Assembly: GCA_021613335.1 (NCBI GenBank) | Contig: JAJTWR010000003.1 | Coordinates: forward strand, 1-64,000 | Length of the DNA: 64,000 bases | Direction of reading: 5' to 3' | Source of the DNA: Whitmania pigra | Lineage: Eukaryota > Annelida > Clitellata > Hirudinida > Haemopidae | Translations under genes and position numbers: made by a program | Notes under the pieces: generated by a model | What the model was told of the DNA's origin: nothing | Database searches by the model: none | What the model saw: only the letters and a program-made list of their open reading frames with translations | Shown here: one piece after another, positions 11,701 through 23,469 of the stretch | Position numbering within the stretch: the stretch's first letter is position 1 | How the letters are laid out: every line of letters starts with the position of its first letter

Positions 11701-13054
11701 TGGCATGGTAAACAAAATCATAGCCGAAGGTTATTTTATGAATTTTTGTGACTTATTCTTTATTGAATATGCCATATATTTTTTTTTTAGTAAACTACAG
11801 GGGCTCCATTGGATTTGGCCAGGACAACATAGAGAGTTTGCTTGGAAACATTGGAACTCAGGATGTCCTAGATGTCAAGGTCGTTGATAATTCTCTAATA
11901 CTACAAATTAATAGGATCAATTAATATTTTCTCCTTTAGCTATTTTTTGCTTTAGAAGCATAGACATATTTTTCAGGGGTTTTAAAACGTACAAACATCT
12001 CTGGAGTATAAAGAATTTTTAAATTGATCTCAGTTCCAGATTGAGTCACAAATGAAAAGCAATTTAATTTGGCATGGGGCTTTACACATTTAACTACAGT
12101 TTTAAAGCTAAATTTTTGCATTTAGCATGCAGTTGACTGGCTCATAAAGGAGGGGAAGGTCGACCAAAATAGGATGGCTGTAACTGGAGGATCACATGGG
12201 GGGTTCCTCTCTTGTCACCTAATAGGACAGTTCCCTGTAATGCTTCATTATGATTTGACTTGTTTAATTTCAAGAAGTCTTATATGGTAATTATTCATCT
12301 TAGGAATTATTTAAAGTAGCTGTTGTGAGAAATCCAGTGTTTAACTTGACAAGTAAGTGTTTCATCGTGCGGTGTCGCTATTCGAGATAAGGCATGAGGC
12401 AATGCCTTGTACATATTTTTAATATGTGCCTGGTTTTGAAATTCAAAATTTTCTAAATTGCTTTCTTTTGATGACTTTCAGCTCTCCTCGGTACTTCAGA
12501 CATACCCGATTGGTAGAATTCTAAGATTTTTTTTCAATGTTTAGAATTAAGTTAATAAAGAATATTTGATTCTCAGGGCTTACACTGAAATGGGCCTCAA
12601 ATTTGAAGCTAATTTGCCCATGGATGCTGAAATGTGCTCATTGCTCTATTCCAAATCACCAATTGCTCACGTATCAAAAGTAGGTAAATTACATCAGGTA
12701 TCTATGAGATTATCTTCGCCATATTCCTTCAAAGGTAAAGACGCCGACGCTATTTCTTTTGGGAGCCAATGATCTTAGGGTACCTCCTAGACAGGGACTC
12801 CAGTGCTCTGAGATCCTAAAGAGCAAGGCTATTCCAACCAGGTTAAGCTATTAATCACTTTCTAATTATTCCTAAAGTTGATTGATGTTATTTATTGGTT
12901 AAATTACTTCATATAATAATTTGCTTCATCAATGAATCACAGGGTGCTCATGTATCCCGATTCTAACCATCCCCTCTCAGAAGTGGAGTCCGAAAGCGAT
13001 GGCTTTGTGAATGGCGTCTTATGGATAAAATCTCACTTGGAGAAAGCGAACTGA
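8755..13054 (+). CDS. APEH: Acylaminoacyl-peptidase (acylamino-acid-releasing enzyme)
   Basis: Predicted cytosolic serine peptidase of family S9 (prolyl oligopeptidase fold) that removes N-acylated residues from short peptides. Twenty coding exons join in phase: 8755-8975, 9052-9145, 9236-9311, 9376-9494, 9569-9706, 9766-9857, 10090-10172, 10265-10447, 10562-10659, 10726-10777, 10851-11087, 11358-11438, 11510-11590, 11791-11879, 12126-12236, 12304-12352, 12482-12512, 12577-12679, 12735-12841 and 12943-13054. The product is 718 residues (human about 732). The first half is the beta-propeller (STWNQRDL, then YRLGIIYC); the second is the hydrolase. The triad is visible: Ser571 in GGSHGG, Asp659 in GANDLRVP and His691 in DSNHPLSEVE. 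The 10090-10172 exon is the least certain. An AATAAA occurs at 13288. The downstream gene is tail-to-tail. Confidence 0.95.
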
Positions 13055-13287
13055 CCTCAGCAAATGTCTTCCCACTCATCAATGTGATGTAAAAGAAATC
13101 GGCCTTAGTAATCAAATTTATTTCGGGCATTTTAAAGCAATAATGATCAAATTTTTTATCACTGACTCGACAAACTACCTACTATTTTATAAACCTTTTT
13201 TTTTGTGATGTGATTTTATGGATTGCAAGTTTCACAAATGACTTTCACTGAGCTGATGGTTGACAACTCTTTATTATAAAATAAGTT

Positions 13288-13293
13288 AATAAA
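13288..13293 (+). terminator. Possible polyadenylation signal for APEH
   Basis: AATAAA lies 234 bases after the APEH stop codon, in the gap between two convergent genes. Assignment is by position only. Confidence 0.45.
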
Positions 13294-13544
13294 AATATCT
13301 TAAAGAAAAAAGCTAGAAACACAAGCCCAAAGTCATCTATGAATTTAATAAAAAAAGTGAAATTGCTCGTACTGAAGACATCGGACCGGAGAAAGTCTTG
13401 AGGAAATACTTGGCTGATCGGTCAACTAGGCACATCACCAATCATCAGCAGGACTGTCGAGGAGGGGGGCAAGGGCCCGGCAATTTCTGTCATCGGCACT
13501 AATCACCAGACTAGAAGGACATTAAGTAAATAATTTAGTTCAAT

Positions 13545-16500
13545 TTAACCATCGTCACTGTCATCAATGAAGAGAATTTTTGATGTGGATGGAGGTGAAA
13601 AACACCTCTTGTTGCCCTCTGACATGGTATTAGCTTTCTGGTAAGTTGCACGGGGACTCGCTCTCATTATGAATTCTGACCTGAGATTTGGTCGGCCAGA
13701 GTTCCAGTTCTGAGAGCCTTCGCCTGGCTCTGTTAAATCTTCGTCATTGTCCAGATTGGATTTAAACTTCATATTTGAGAGGGCAAATCTTGAAATAAGC
13801 CTTTGTGATGGCCTCCTTATGTAATCTGCCCTGTCCTCTAGCATGCCCTGGAGTTTTGGGGTGGACTTGTAGTGCCTGTTGTCTGTGCTGTGAGATCTCT
13901 TCTTAAATCTGTCCTTCAGGTTCAACAAGGTGTTCCTAAAGGATGTTTTAGATGATGTCGAGTGGAGTGATGAGTGGTGGAGGCTCCCCGATCTCTTTGG
14001 AATGTTTGGTCTGTTGCTTGACCATGATCGATCACTCCCTGCTGATGAATTTGAACACTCATAGGTTTCCCCTGATCCTTGACTGAGATTTTCACTGTGG
14101 TCGTCAGCTCCTTTTGAGGTGAGACAATTATCAGCAGATGAATTCCTCTTCAGGACCACCGTGTTTTCTTTCCTCGTACGCCAAGTGAACTCGGGCTCCG
14201 ACTGCTCCTGACCGACCACATAGCTTCTGTCTAAAGTCCGAAGGCTCATGTAAGCTGAGAAGGCATCTTGGTCGTTTGGTTCATTGTCGGGGCTCCTCGT
14301 GGTCAACATGGTTGAACTGATAGAAAAAATGGCAGGGATCTGGTCGTGAGTCGGCTCGTCCGTGATGCTGAATAGCGATTGGCTGAGTGGTAGATGCTTC
14401 TGTTTGCCCTTCAAAAAGAAGTAATAAACATATGTTAATAGATTTGCACTGCCAACAACTTGGATTCACAAACCTCAAGGCAGGAGTTGTCTGTGGAGCT
14501 AAACACCTCATTGCCTGTTTGGAGAGAAAAATTAGGATGATCATGGCACTCTTTAATTTGGAGTAATGGGTTTGTGAAATGCATCAATTTTTCATCATTT
14601 GAAGTATAAATAATATAACCAAAACATTTATTTGTCTAATTAAGCCATTAAAAGAATATTCTAATGTTTCATCATGATTGTCATGTGAAAACTTACTTTT
14701 TGTTGATTGCCTGATATCTGAGAAAAACATTCAAACTTATTTCCAAAATACAAAGTTCAACAAATGAAAATACAATTCAAAAATTTTGGAATTGAGAATG
14801 AGGAGCAACAAATGATTTTCAAGTTAGTATGCAAGCAATATTAGAAAAGGGTAATTTACATAGTAAAAACCAAAATGAGTTTCAATATCATGATTAATTA
14901 ATACCTGGAACAAAAGCCATTGAGCACCTCCTACTGTTTTTTCTCCATTCTATTTGTCCAAAGCCCTTCTCATCTGATAAATGTGTTTCAATAAATCTAT
15001 TAAAACAAAGTAATCACTAAATCAGGATCTAATGTAGAGTAAATTTGTGATCCCGTTAAATTTTTACAAAGCACAATCAAAGTATTTAAATATCAACGTT
15101 CATTAATAAATGCAAGATTTTCCAGCACCTACAATTTTACATCTTATAAACATGATATGCTACCATAACCCCCTCCCTAACCCTCGATAAAGCTTACCCA
15201 CCAATCTGATTGATGGTAGCAACCTCAGGGGTGAGATTCATGACTATGTTACGAGCCCTGTCTGGAATGTGAGCATCAAAGTTGCTAAGAATGGACTTCC
15301 TGATTTCGTGGCACCAAATAGACTTTTGCTCGAGGCTCTTGGCCTGGATTGTGAAGAGGAGAGAAGGGTCAGTGAATGGATGAATAGAAAAGCTCAGGGG
15401 TGATTTTGAGACTGTCTCAACCAGCATCAAGTTGGAGCACTGAAAACAAACAAGAGGTTTAAAGGAAAATTTTGCTTGACTGACCAACCAACATCAACAA
15501 TTCCTTACTGGTATTTGAACCTTGATGAGCAAAGCACAGTTCTCTTTCCATTTGCAGATTAGGATCTGCTTCTTAAAGAGCAGAATGTGCTGCAATGTCT
15601 TTACACCAAATTGGAATTTGTCCTGTGTAAAAGGTATCAAAATGATGCACTAAGAATTCTTTAATACTGGCCAGTACTTGCATGGCATACAATTCTTAAA
15701 TATATAAGCAAGTAATGCTAACTATTCCTAAAAAATCTTAACAAACAGCAAGCATAATCGCAATTACTTCAATAATAAGCTCTCCGGATCCACTAAGATT
15801 GAAATTAGGGTTGCAGGCAATGAGAAGATCAAGGATCTCCTTCCTTTTGACATTCTTGTCGTGAATTCGTTTCATCTCATTAATATATCTTGCCATTGAG
15901 CTCATGCAGCTCAGAGCAGAAGATGCCTTCATGAGCTCCACATTATCTATGCCATCGCAACCCTCAAAGCTCTTAATTAAGTTCTGAAATAACAAACTCA
16001 ATTTAAACAAAAATTGTTGAAATTGTATCCTAAGTTCTGGTAAAAATCAGAAAACACCATGCTTTCCACAAATCACATTAAAAAAATGTTTCATCAAAAG
16101 ACACAGGTTCTTGAATTATATATGTGGCTTCACCATCAGGGAACCATTTATAAAGTGCCACTTTCCAAAGGTGCTTTTTTCATTTGTTGCAAATACTGGT
16201 TTTGCTTTTATGATTGTTTGAAGAGACGCAACCCTCTGAGCCAACCTGCACAGAAAGGTTTGCAAAGATCATTTATAATTTCACAAGAACCTGAAACAAG
16301 AGGTGGTATTTCAGAATTCTTTGCACAGGTTTGAGGAGATAGGAACTCAGTGGTAGCTTGTGGTTCAAGGCTGTCTGTTGTTCTTGGAGCCAAGATGAAG
16401 CAGTCTCTTCTCCTGATATATTCAACACAACCTTTTGAGATCTTAAGAAATGACAAAACAAAAATAATCAAAATAGCTTGGATTATCTAAGGCCTCCATA

Positions 16501-17489
16501 GTTAAGCAATTAGTTAGTACCTGGGGTAGTTGGTGCAATACTTAGAATACATCTTGAAATGAACAGTGTTGTTGACGAAGCTGTCCGAAAGCTTTCCAAC
16601 ATCCCTCTCGTGAAGATTCAATTCTTTCAATAGTTCACTTAATTCAAGGATACTATTTAGCAATTACTGTAAATGTTGAGTGAAGTAATGAAAATGAAAC
16701 ACAATACATCTAGTGAACTTAAATAATTCCAAATTAAATGTGCAGAACATCAAATACGAAATAATTATCTAAACGCAGTATGCCTATCACTAAAATTGGT
16801 AATAATTTAAAAACCATTCAACAATCTCAAACAACCAAGCATATAAGCTGACCAATGGAAGGAATATATGTCCTCTATATTGCCAAAAAGAATTTCAACA
16901 GTTTCAGAGGTAAACAAGTTAGGCTGTGACTCCATTGCCCTCTTATAGCCCTGAGTCATAAAGATAAAGCTCATAAATTTTCATCTCAAACTTCTACAAA
17001 CCCAAGTAACCAAACCTCTATGGTTTCTTTCAGATCCCTCACGTAAATTTTTTCCGTTTCCAAGATCTCCCGGCAAACTAGAAAAGCATTGAAGGATGCG
17101 TGCTTTTTTACTCTCGTGCCATTTTCAACGCTCTTGCTCCGACGATTCTCAAATTTGTTCTCTATTGAATCATTATTTTTCAACCCACAAAATTTTTCTA
17201 AGTTCAGTGAAAAGTCACTGTCCTTTGCAGAAACTCTTTTGAAAGCTAGATTTTTTGCTGAAGGGGTCATTTTCTTCTTTGAGGGTCTTGAAGATATAGA
17301 GGATGATGAGTCATTTGACCTTATGCTAGATGGCCTTTTCCTGGGATCAGCTTGTAAGGTTGATGAGGGTTCATCTGTCCCGGACGGAATGCTGTCCTCC
17401 TTGACTTTCTCATCGTATATTGATATGAGAGAGGGCACTAGGCTGACAGATGAACCTGTTGTGGAAGATGTTAATCCTATTATTAACAT
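13545..17489 (-). CDS. PLEKHG1/2/3-type Rho guanine-nucleotide exchange factor (DH-PH)
   Basis: Predicted activator of Rho-family GTPases. Coding exons in transcript order, joining in phase: 17489-17016, 16950-16853, 16652-16521, 16441-16291, 15983-15768, 15622-15509, 15439-15198, 14996-14905, 14514-14474 and 14408-13545. The product is about 807 residues. After a Ser-rich N-terminus the DH domain starts near residue 134 (CREILETEKIYVRDL), continues through LFGNIEDIYSFH and contains the core helix LLKPVQRILKYHLLFQ. The PH domain follows at about 340-440. The remainder is a low-complexity Ser/Thr-rich tail without a clear domain. The DH core resembles PLEKHG1/2/3 most. The ATG at 17489 follows an in-frame stop, so the start is plausible, although an upstream coding exon cannot be excluded. 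The acceptor at 16652 is the weakest junction. Confidence 0.9.
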
Positions 17490-19436
17490 TTATTCAACCC
17501 TTTATGTTTCATTTATTTTTAATGTATTTGTTGGGTGCTGAAATGATACCAAAATTGTCATATCACAATATGTTACCAGTTAGTACTTACTATCATCAGC
17601 ACCATTACCACCATACAAAATACGTAAGCCGTATACCACACATTACATTAATACCACCAAATTTCAAATTATTTGTAGGTACCCTTACTGTTTATGTTAA
17701 TGAAGAGTAGGTCAAAAAGTCGATACAGTGTGCAAAAAAAGCACAGGACTACAAGAAAATCCCTTGGGATAGGGAATTAGAATATTTTAGATGAAAGTCT
17801 TGCAAACACAAAATTACTTCTGCCACCCCTACATATAAAACAGGATTACATGAAACAGTTTATTAAAGCCTTACCAAAAGAAGGAAACTATGAATAACTT
17901 GCTTTAACTAAGAATGACGTGACATCACCCATCTGAAGCTAAGCTAAAGAAGGTATATATGTTGGGCCAGATATACCATAGCTTATAGATGAAAGCTTCG
18001 GTGGCCTTGAGGTCCATCAATGGACTTAAGCCACCCTAAAGATTGACATTCATTCCTGTCCAAAATGAACGCTTCTGAAAAATTGCTTGGATTGCTTTTG
18101 AAGATGTTATTAGCAAATTCTTTTGAAACACCAAAGAGCCAAACCATGGAAACAATGTTGATAAGATGCTGGGAAATTTCAAAACATTGCACCTCTGATG
18201 CCAAACCTTATAAATTAACTGTTAGTAACTTTATCATATATTGGTTCAGCACTCCCAAAAATCCTTACAATTGTTGTCGGTTTTTAAAAATGTTTTTGCA
18301 AACTTAAATTTTGCAGACCTATGTTATCTGTAAGACAACATCCTACCAAAAAATTCCTTCCATTCCAAGTCCACTCCTTTGGTCCCCATGCTTGAAAGTC
18401 AATTGCTAAAAGAACATAAGTCTTTGATGCTGATAACCAAGTGACTCCATTGCTAAAATATCTGTAACTAAACAATTAAAAATATCTACATATATTTAAA
18501 AAAGACAAATTGATCATCCTAGTGAAGTTTTCATAGTTTGACAAATTCCAAAGTTATGTAATTAATAAATGCTTAGTTACAGCTTAAGCATACTTAAGTA
18601 CATCTATAACACACTTAAATCCTTCTGTCACTCAAATACTTATTATATCAAGTAAATATGGGAATCAATTTACTTAGTATTCATAAACAAATTATTATTG
18701 GCTTAATCATAATAGGCCAATTTCATCACTGAGGAATGGTAAAATCTAGTGCCAGTGACTTTAAAATGCAAATGAATCACATAATAATTAGACAGACTCT
18801 TAAAGTAAGGTTGCATATTAATTAGCTCTGTGCAGTAGGTTAGCAGAACCCAGCATTGCAACAGAATGCAGCATCCACCATTTCAACCACTTTTGTTCCT
18901 TCACTCCACAAGCTTGGAGCATTAGCCACTCACATGCAGCCTACAATGCCTTGATCTTTCATCCTTAACTCTATCCCAAAAAAGTTGAAATTAAGGAAAT
19001 ACCTTTAGTATTGCTAGGACATAAAATCCCAAAAATCTAGAATGCACTTTTATGATGGTATTTAGTGTAACTGAGTGTCAATCTAGATCATTATATTTTG
19101 TCTCCATCCAAATTTCTAAAGAGCTTTAAAAAATATGCTTCCATTTTTGTTTACAAAGACTTATTTAGCAATTGTTTTGTCATGCCACATGTTTCCTCCT
19201 TCTAGACCATAAAATAGTAAATATTTGCACAAAATAAAAATATGATAGTTTTCAACAAAATCATCTTTGAAAAAAGTGGTTTACCATATAGACATTAGTC
19301 TCCTAAAACCACTTTAACATAAATTAATGTTAAAAAAAGTCACAGACCGCTCCAAATATATTCAAAATTCAATATAAGTTCTTTAGATGTAATTCATGTA
19401 AATTTATTAAAAGAAAACAATGATTTACGAAACTTA
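17490..19436 (-). other. Presumed 5' intron(s) of the RhoGEF gene
   Basis: AT-rich sequence between the first recognised coding exon and the candidate 5' exon at about 19.5 kb. Short open frames (for example 17983-18204 and 18284-18475 on the minus strand) do not resemble known domains and were not joined. Confidence 0.4.
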
Positions 19437-19610
19437 CCGATGCAAAGCTCCGATCAAAATATATTCGAAGCACGTAACTAAAACTTTAAGACACACGCGA
19501 AATTTAATCAATTATCACTTGAGGTTTCGATTGCCTGAACAAATAAATAAAACTTTGAATATGGCTTGAATTTTAAGACTAAATAATAAAATGGCCACAG
19601 CGAACGCACC
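19437..19610 (-). other. Candidate 5' untranslated exon of the RhoGEF gene
   Basis: On the minus strand a strong donor, CATCG|GTAAGTTT, lies at about 19437. It would close a non-coding first exon spliced to the coding exon near 17.5 kb. The upstream boundary is arbitrary and no core promoter element was recognised. Confidence 0.35.
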
Positions 19611-21233
19611 GACAGTTCCATGATACCTGAGATTAGAGACAAAAACCACAACACATGCACAACAGAGATAGTGCGCAAGCCTTGTTTTAGCCAATAATAT
19701 TACTGCACCAACGTATTTCTTCTTATATTACATCATCTGTATTTCTAAACTAATTATTTTTGTATTTGTATTTAAATTTCTAAGGATGGGAACTGAGAAA
19801 TGGTGCTCTCTCGATCGAAATAAAACTTTTTGGTGCAAAACATCTCTATATGTCTATTTAATCTATTTCGTGACTAATTATAACAATTTTATAAGTATAG
19901 TAAATCAAAGCCGGATTTAGCTAGGCGGAGGTCCACCAACTTCCCTCAAAAGCTGACCAGCAAAAAAGGTGATTTAACTAGTTTTGGCGAAAGATTGTGT
20001 TAACATACCTTCAGTCATTAAGACAGTTCTCCAAATCAGTCAATTAAGAATTAAGTTGGAGCTGTGTTTTTGCTGACATGCTTTGAATAAATTCAACATT
20101 CAAGAGATCCAGAAATATCTTGACTCCAGAACTGGAGTTTCTTCTTTCAATCCTTGCGCAAGGAAAGGTTTTTGGAAGCATGCCATGATCTATTTGGTGC
20201 AGTAACGCACCCCAACCCCCCTAAAAGCGAGGCTATAGTAAAGACATTGCTAGTATCAAGGGTTAGTTAAAACGGCAAATATTCAGATTTTTAAATAAAT
20301 GGAAATATTTTAGCGGACAAGAAATAAAATTCAGCAAAGTCATAGTGGTTCGACTAATTGGCTTTGTGAGCTTTCAATCTCTTTCAAATGTGGTTTATTG
20401 GCGACAGCGCAGTCTTACATCGATCAAGCTGATGAATTGCAAGTTGAACAAATGGTGCTTACATTTTATCTTTCAAATCAAGTTAAATTTATTTGTAGGA
20501 CAACATGTAGCCAATTCTAATAATGGCAATTAATTTTTCAGATCGCGAAATTGGCGCTGAATTTCATGTTAACCCTTTGCCAGCTCAGGAAGAGGACTGC
20601 TGCTAATCTTGCATTATCGCAAAGGCTCGGGGCAAGTGTCGCTGGCTTTCTGCTTTTGACGTTAAAAAAGTAGCAAAAAACAATAGAAGCGATAAATAGG
20701 CGGTCCAATTCTCTTAGAAAATGTTTTTCTCAAATCACCTCGACTCGCTTGATTTTTTAATGCTTCGTGGCGTTGACAAAGGATCGTTAGCGTCGCTATT
20801 AATTGGCCGCCTGTGGTCGCCGTTACGATCTCCCTCTTCGCTCTCATGGCATGATAGGCACGTGACCTCGTAATATTTTCAAGCGTCACTCTTCACTCAA
20901 TGTTTGAAAGGATGGAAAGACTTAAGTGATGGGAATGATAGTTGGTAACGTTGGCGCTGGTATTTGTGATAGTGATTATGATGACGGTAACATGAGTTGG
21001 CGAAATCTGAGGACATCTTCAATGGAACCAATTGGCCCGGAGGCTTCCCTCTGTCTCGTCTCATAGTTACTGCTACTGTCATCATCATTGCCACACCACA
21101 TCTCATCATCATCATCATCATCATCGCCATCACTTTACCAATCTCTCTCAGTCACTCAATCTTCATTAACGCGTGCTGGTAAGCAGAAAAATGCCGTGCA
21201 AAGACTTTTTCCGGTCTGTCAGGCGCAACATCG

Positions 21234-21257
21234 TGACGTCACATTAACAGTCACGTG
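21234..21257. promoter_or_regulatory. CRE (TGACGTCA) followed by E-box (CACGTG)
   Basis: A perfect palindromic CRE at 21234-21241 is followed 10 bp later by a perfect CACGTG E-box at 21252-21257. Another perfect TGACGTCA occurs at 22669-22676. Both lie between the RhoGEF and the homeobox gene. Function is inferred from motif identity only. Confidence 0.35.
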
Positions 21258-21371
21258 ACCGACCGCTACCGGAAATAAACGTACCACACGAGTCGGAATC
21301 AATTGCCGTTCAATGATCGCCCTTTAACGATTCAAGTCTGGACCATTCAACTGCTCGATCTCCTCCTGGAC

Positions 21372-21407
<36 letters not shown>

Positions 21408-22095
21408 TATCGTTGCCATTATCATCACCACCACCATGTCACCATTCGCTATCAACAAGCAATGACGGTGGAAGTCATTGTTCTTCATTGTAGTGAAAGG
21501 ACAGTGCAACTGTTGACTCTGTGTGCATGAGCAGGAGAACATTCAAGAACTCGAATAAAAGTGAATCTAACCCAAACAAAGATGAACGCGATGACGACGA
21601 CGGCGGCGTCTTATCTCCCTTGTACAGATACACACTTCCAGCCAGGTTCGCTTCTTTCCATGCTTCCTTCCTTCCTTCAGCCTTCCATTCTGCGGTTATT
21701 CATTTACCTTTTGTTCAATCCATGTCCGTAGCCACAATCATGAAGCATATCGTCTCATTCACTCGTTCACTCACTTAATCTTATTCACCCACCCGTTCAC
21801 CCACCCGTTCTACAACTCACGAATTATCAACACGAGCGCTTGGTACGTTATCAGACCTGAATACATATGCCACTCATCCATTCATCCACTCCAAGGCGTG
21901 AAATTTCTTTGCATTTGTCAGCCCTTCCAACTAAAGTACTCACTTCGTCATAATCATCATCATCATCATTATCATTATCATCGTCGTCATCGTCGCCGCC
22001 ATCATCATCACCTTCAAAATTTCAAGGACAGAAAAGAAGAGAATATGTGATATTTGAGTGTGACGATCGTGAAGTTGACAATGATATGTTAATAA

Positions 22096-22409
22096 CGATG
22101 ATGACGATGATGATGATGATGATGATGATGATGGTGACGATTATGACGATGGTGACGATGATGACGGTTATGACGATGATGACGATGGTGACGATGGTGA
22201 CGATGATGACGATGATGACGATGATGATGACGATGATGACGATGATAACGATGATGACGATGATGATGATGGTGACGATGATGACGATGATGACGATGAT
22301 AACGATGATGACGATGATGACGATGATGACGATGATGACGATGATGACGATGGTGACGATGGTGACGATGATGACGATGATGACGATGATGACGATGATG
22401 ATGATGAAG
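22096..22409. repeat. GATGAC/GATGAT minisatellite
   Basis: About 310 bp made almost wholly of the 6-mer GATGAC with GATGAT, GGTGAC and GATAAC variants. All six frames stay open over much of it, so the apparent Met/Thr-rich and poly-Ser ORFs are not credible genes. Local higher-order blocks (for example two GGTGACGATGGTGACGATGA-type segments near 22187 and 22350) suggest duplication within the array. Confidence 0.9.
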
Positions 22410-23469
22410 GTGATAACAAAAAGGGGAAGTTCATTTGTTCGTTAACACTTGGATATTAAATTCGCGCCTCGGTTTGGAATCAAGAATTCATTAGGAGATG
22501 AATTAATGAATGCAATAACGTAACTACCTTTCATCATCGTCACCGTCGTCATCGTTGTCACCGTCATCATCATCATCATCATCTGATGTCGCGGCCATTT
22601 CCTGAAGTATTTTTAGCGCCCTACTTTTCAGGCTTCGAATCCCTTCATGAGTTCCTCGCTCCATTTTGTGACGTCATCGATAAACTGGTGGAAACCTTTT
22701 GATGATGATGATGAAGGTATGGCATGGTGATAATGATGAGGGTGATTGTGATAACCAATGGGTTGATGATGATGACGACGATGATGATGAAAATGAAGAT
22801 GAAAAAGGCTATCACTTGGAAGATGTCGTTGACACTCGTAGCATTTTTCTGCTTCAATCTTTTTAATGGAGTCTTGAGGCTAGCATCGCGCGAAAACACC
22901 TGGCCAGACTCATTTCTTGCTGGATGATAATAAAATATAATTTTAAATTATTTAAAACTCATTTTCATATTTATGCGACTAATTGTGATATTAAGTTGAT
23001 TAATAGCTAGTACAAAATGCATTATAATGCAGACAATATTATACTCTAGTCATTAATAGATTTTCATACAAGACATTAGCGAAAAATTATTAAAAGTGTT
23101 AGTGGTGTAATTACTTAAAATTGACTATAATATATAGATTCTCATCATCATCATCATCATCATCATCAGCAGCAGCGTCATCATCACTTGTGGCATCTTT
23201 AGCATCTTTAATCATCGTCGCGATTTTGTCACCAGAGTCCGAGGGGCGTCGCCAACAGGCTGGACGAGATGCCAATCAAGATTAGTAGGCGGAGCTGCCG
23301 GCCGAGAACTCCTACAAAAAAGAAAATTTGATGCGTGTTGCAGAAGAGCGCGGGCTTTCCACCAATTACAGACGGGGCAGAGACCACAGTTCGTTTTGAA
23401 CTTTATTCTAAGAACTCAATCACCTTTTCGTTCTGATACTACCGGCTGAGGAGGAGTTTATCCCTTGTT

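Larger units (their letters stand above)
19640..23460. repeat. Intergenic region rich in ATC/ATG microsatellites
   Basis: No gene was recognised between the RhoGEF and the homeobox gene. Trinucleotide arrays occur at about 21096-21126, 21363-21408, 21950-22010, 22552-22582 and 23142-23168, along with the longer array at 22096-22409. They create long open frames of Met, Ser, His or Asp that are artefacts. G+C is locally higher around 20.5-21.8 kb. CRE-like sites are listed separately. Position upstream of a homeobox gene makes regulatory content plausible but unproven. Confidence 0.7.

Noticed and set aside
21303..21530. Poly-His protein
   Set aside because: CAT repeat artefact with no splice or start support.
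22047..22445. 132-codon Met/Thr-rich protein
   Set aside because: Produced entirely by the GATGAC array; open in several frames and on both strands.
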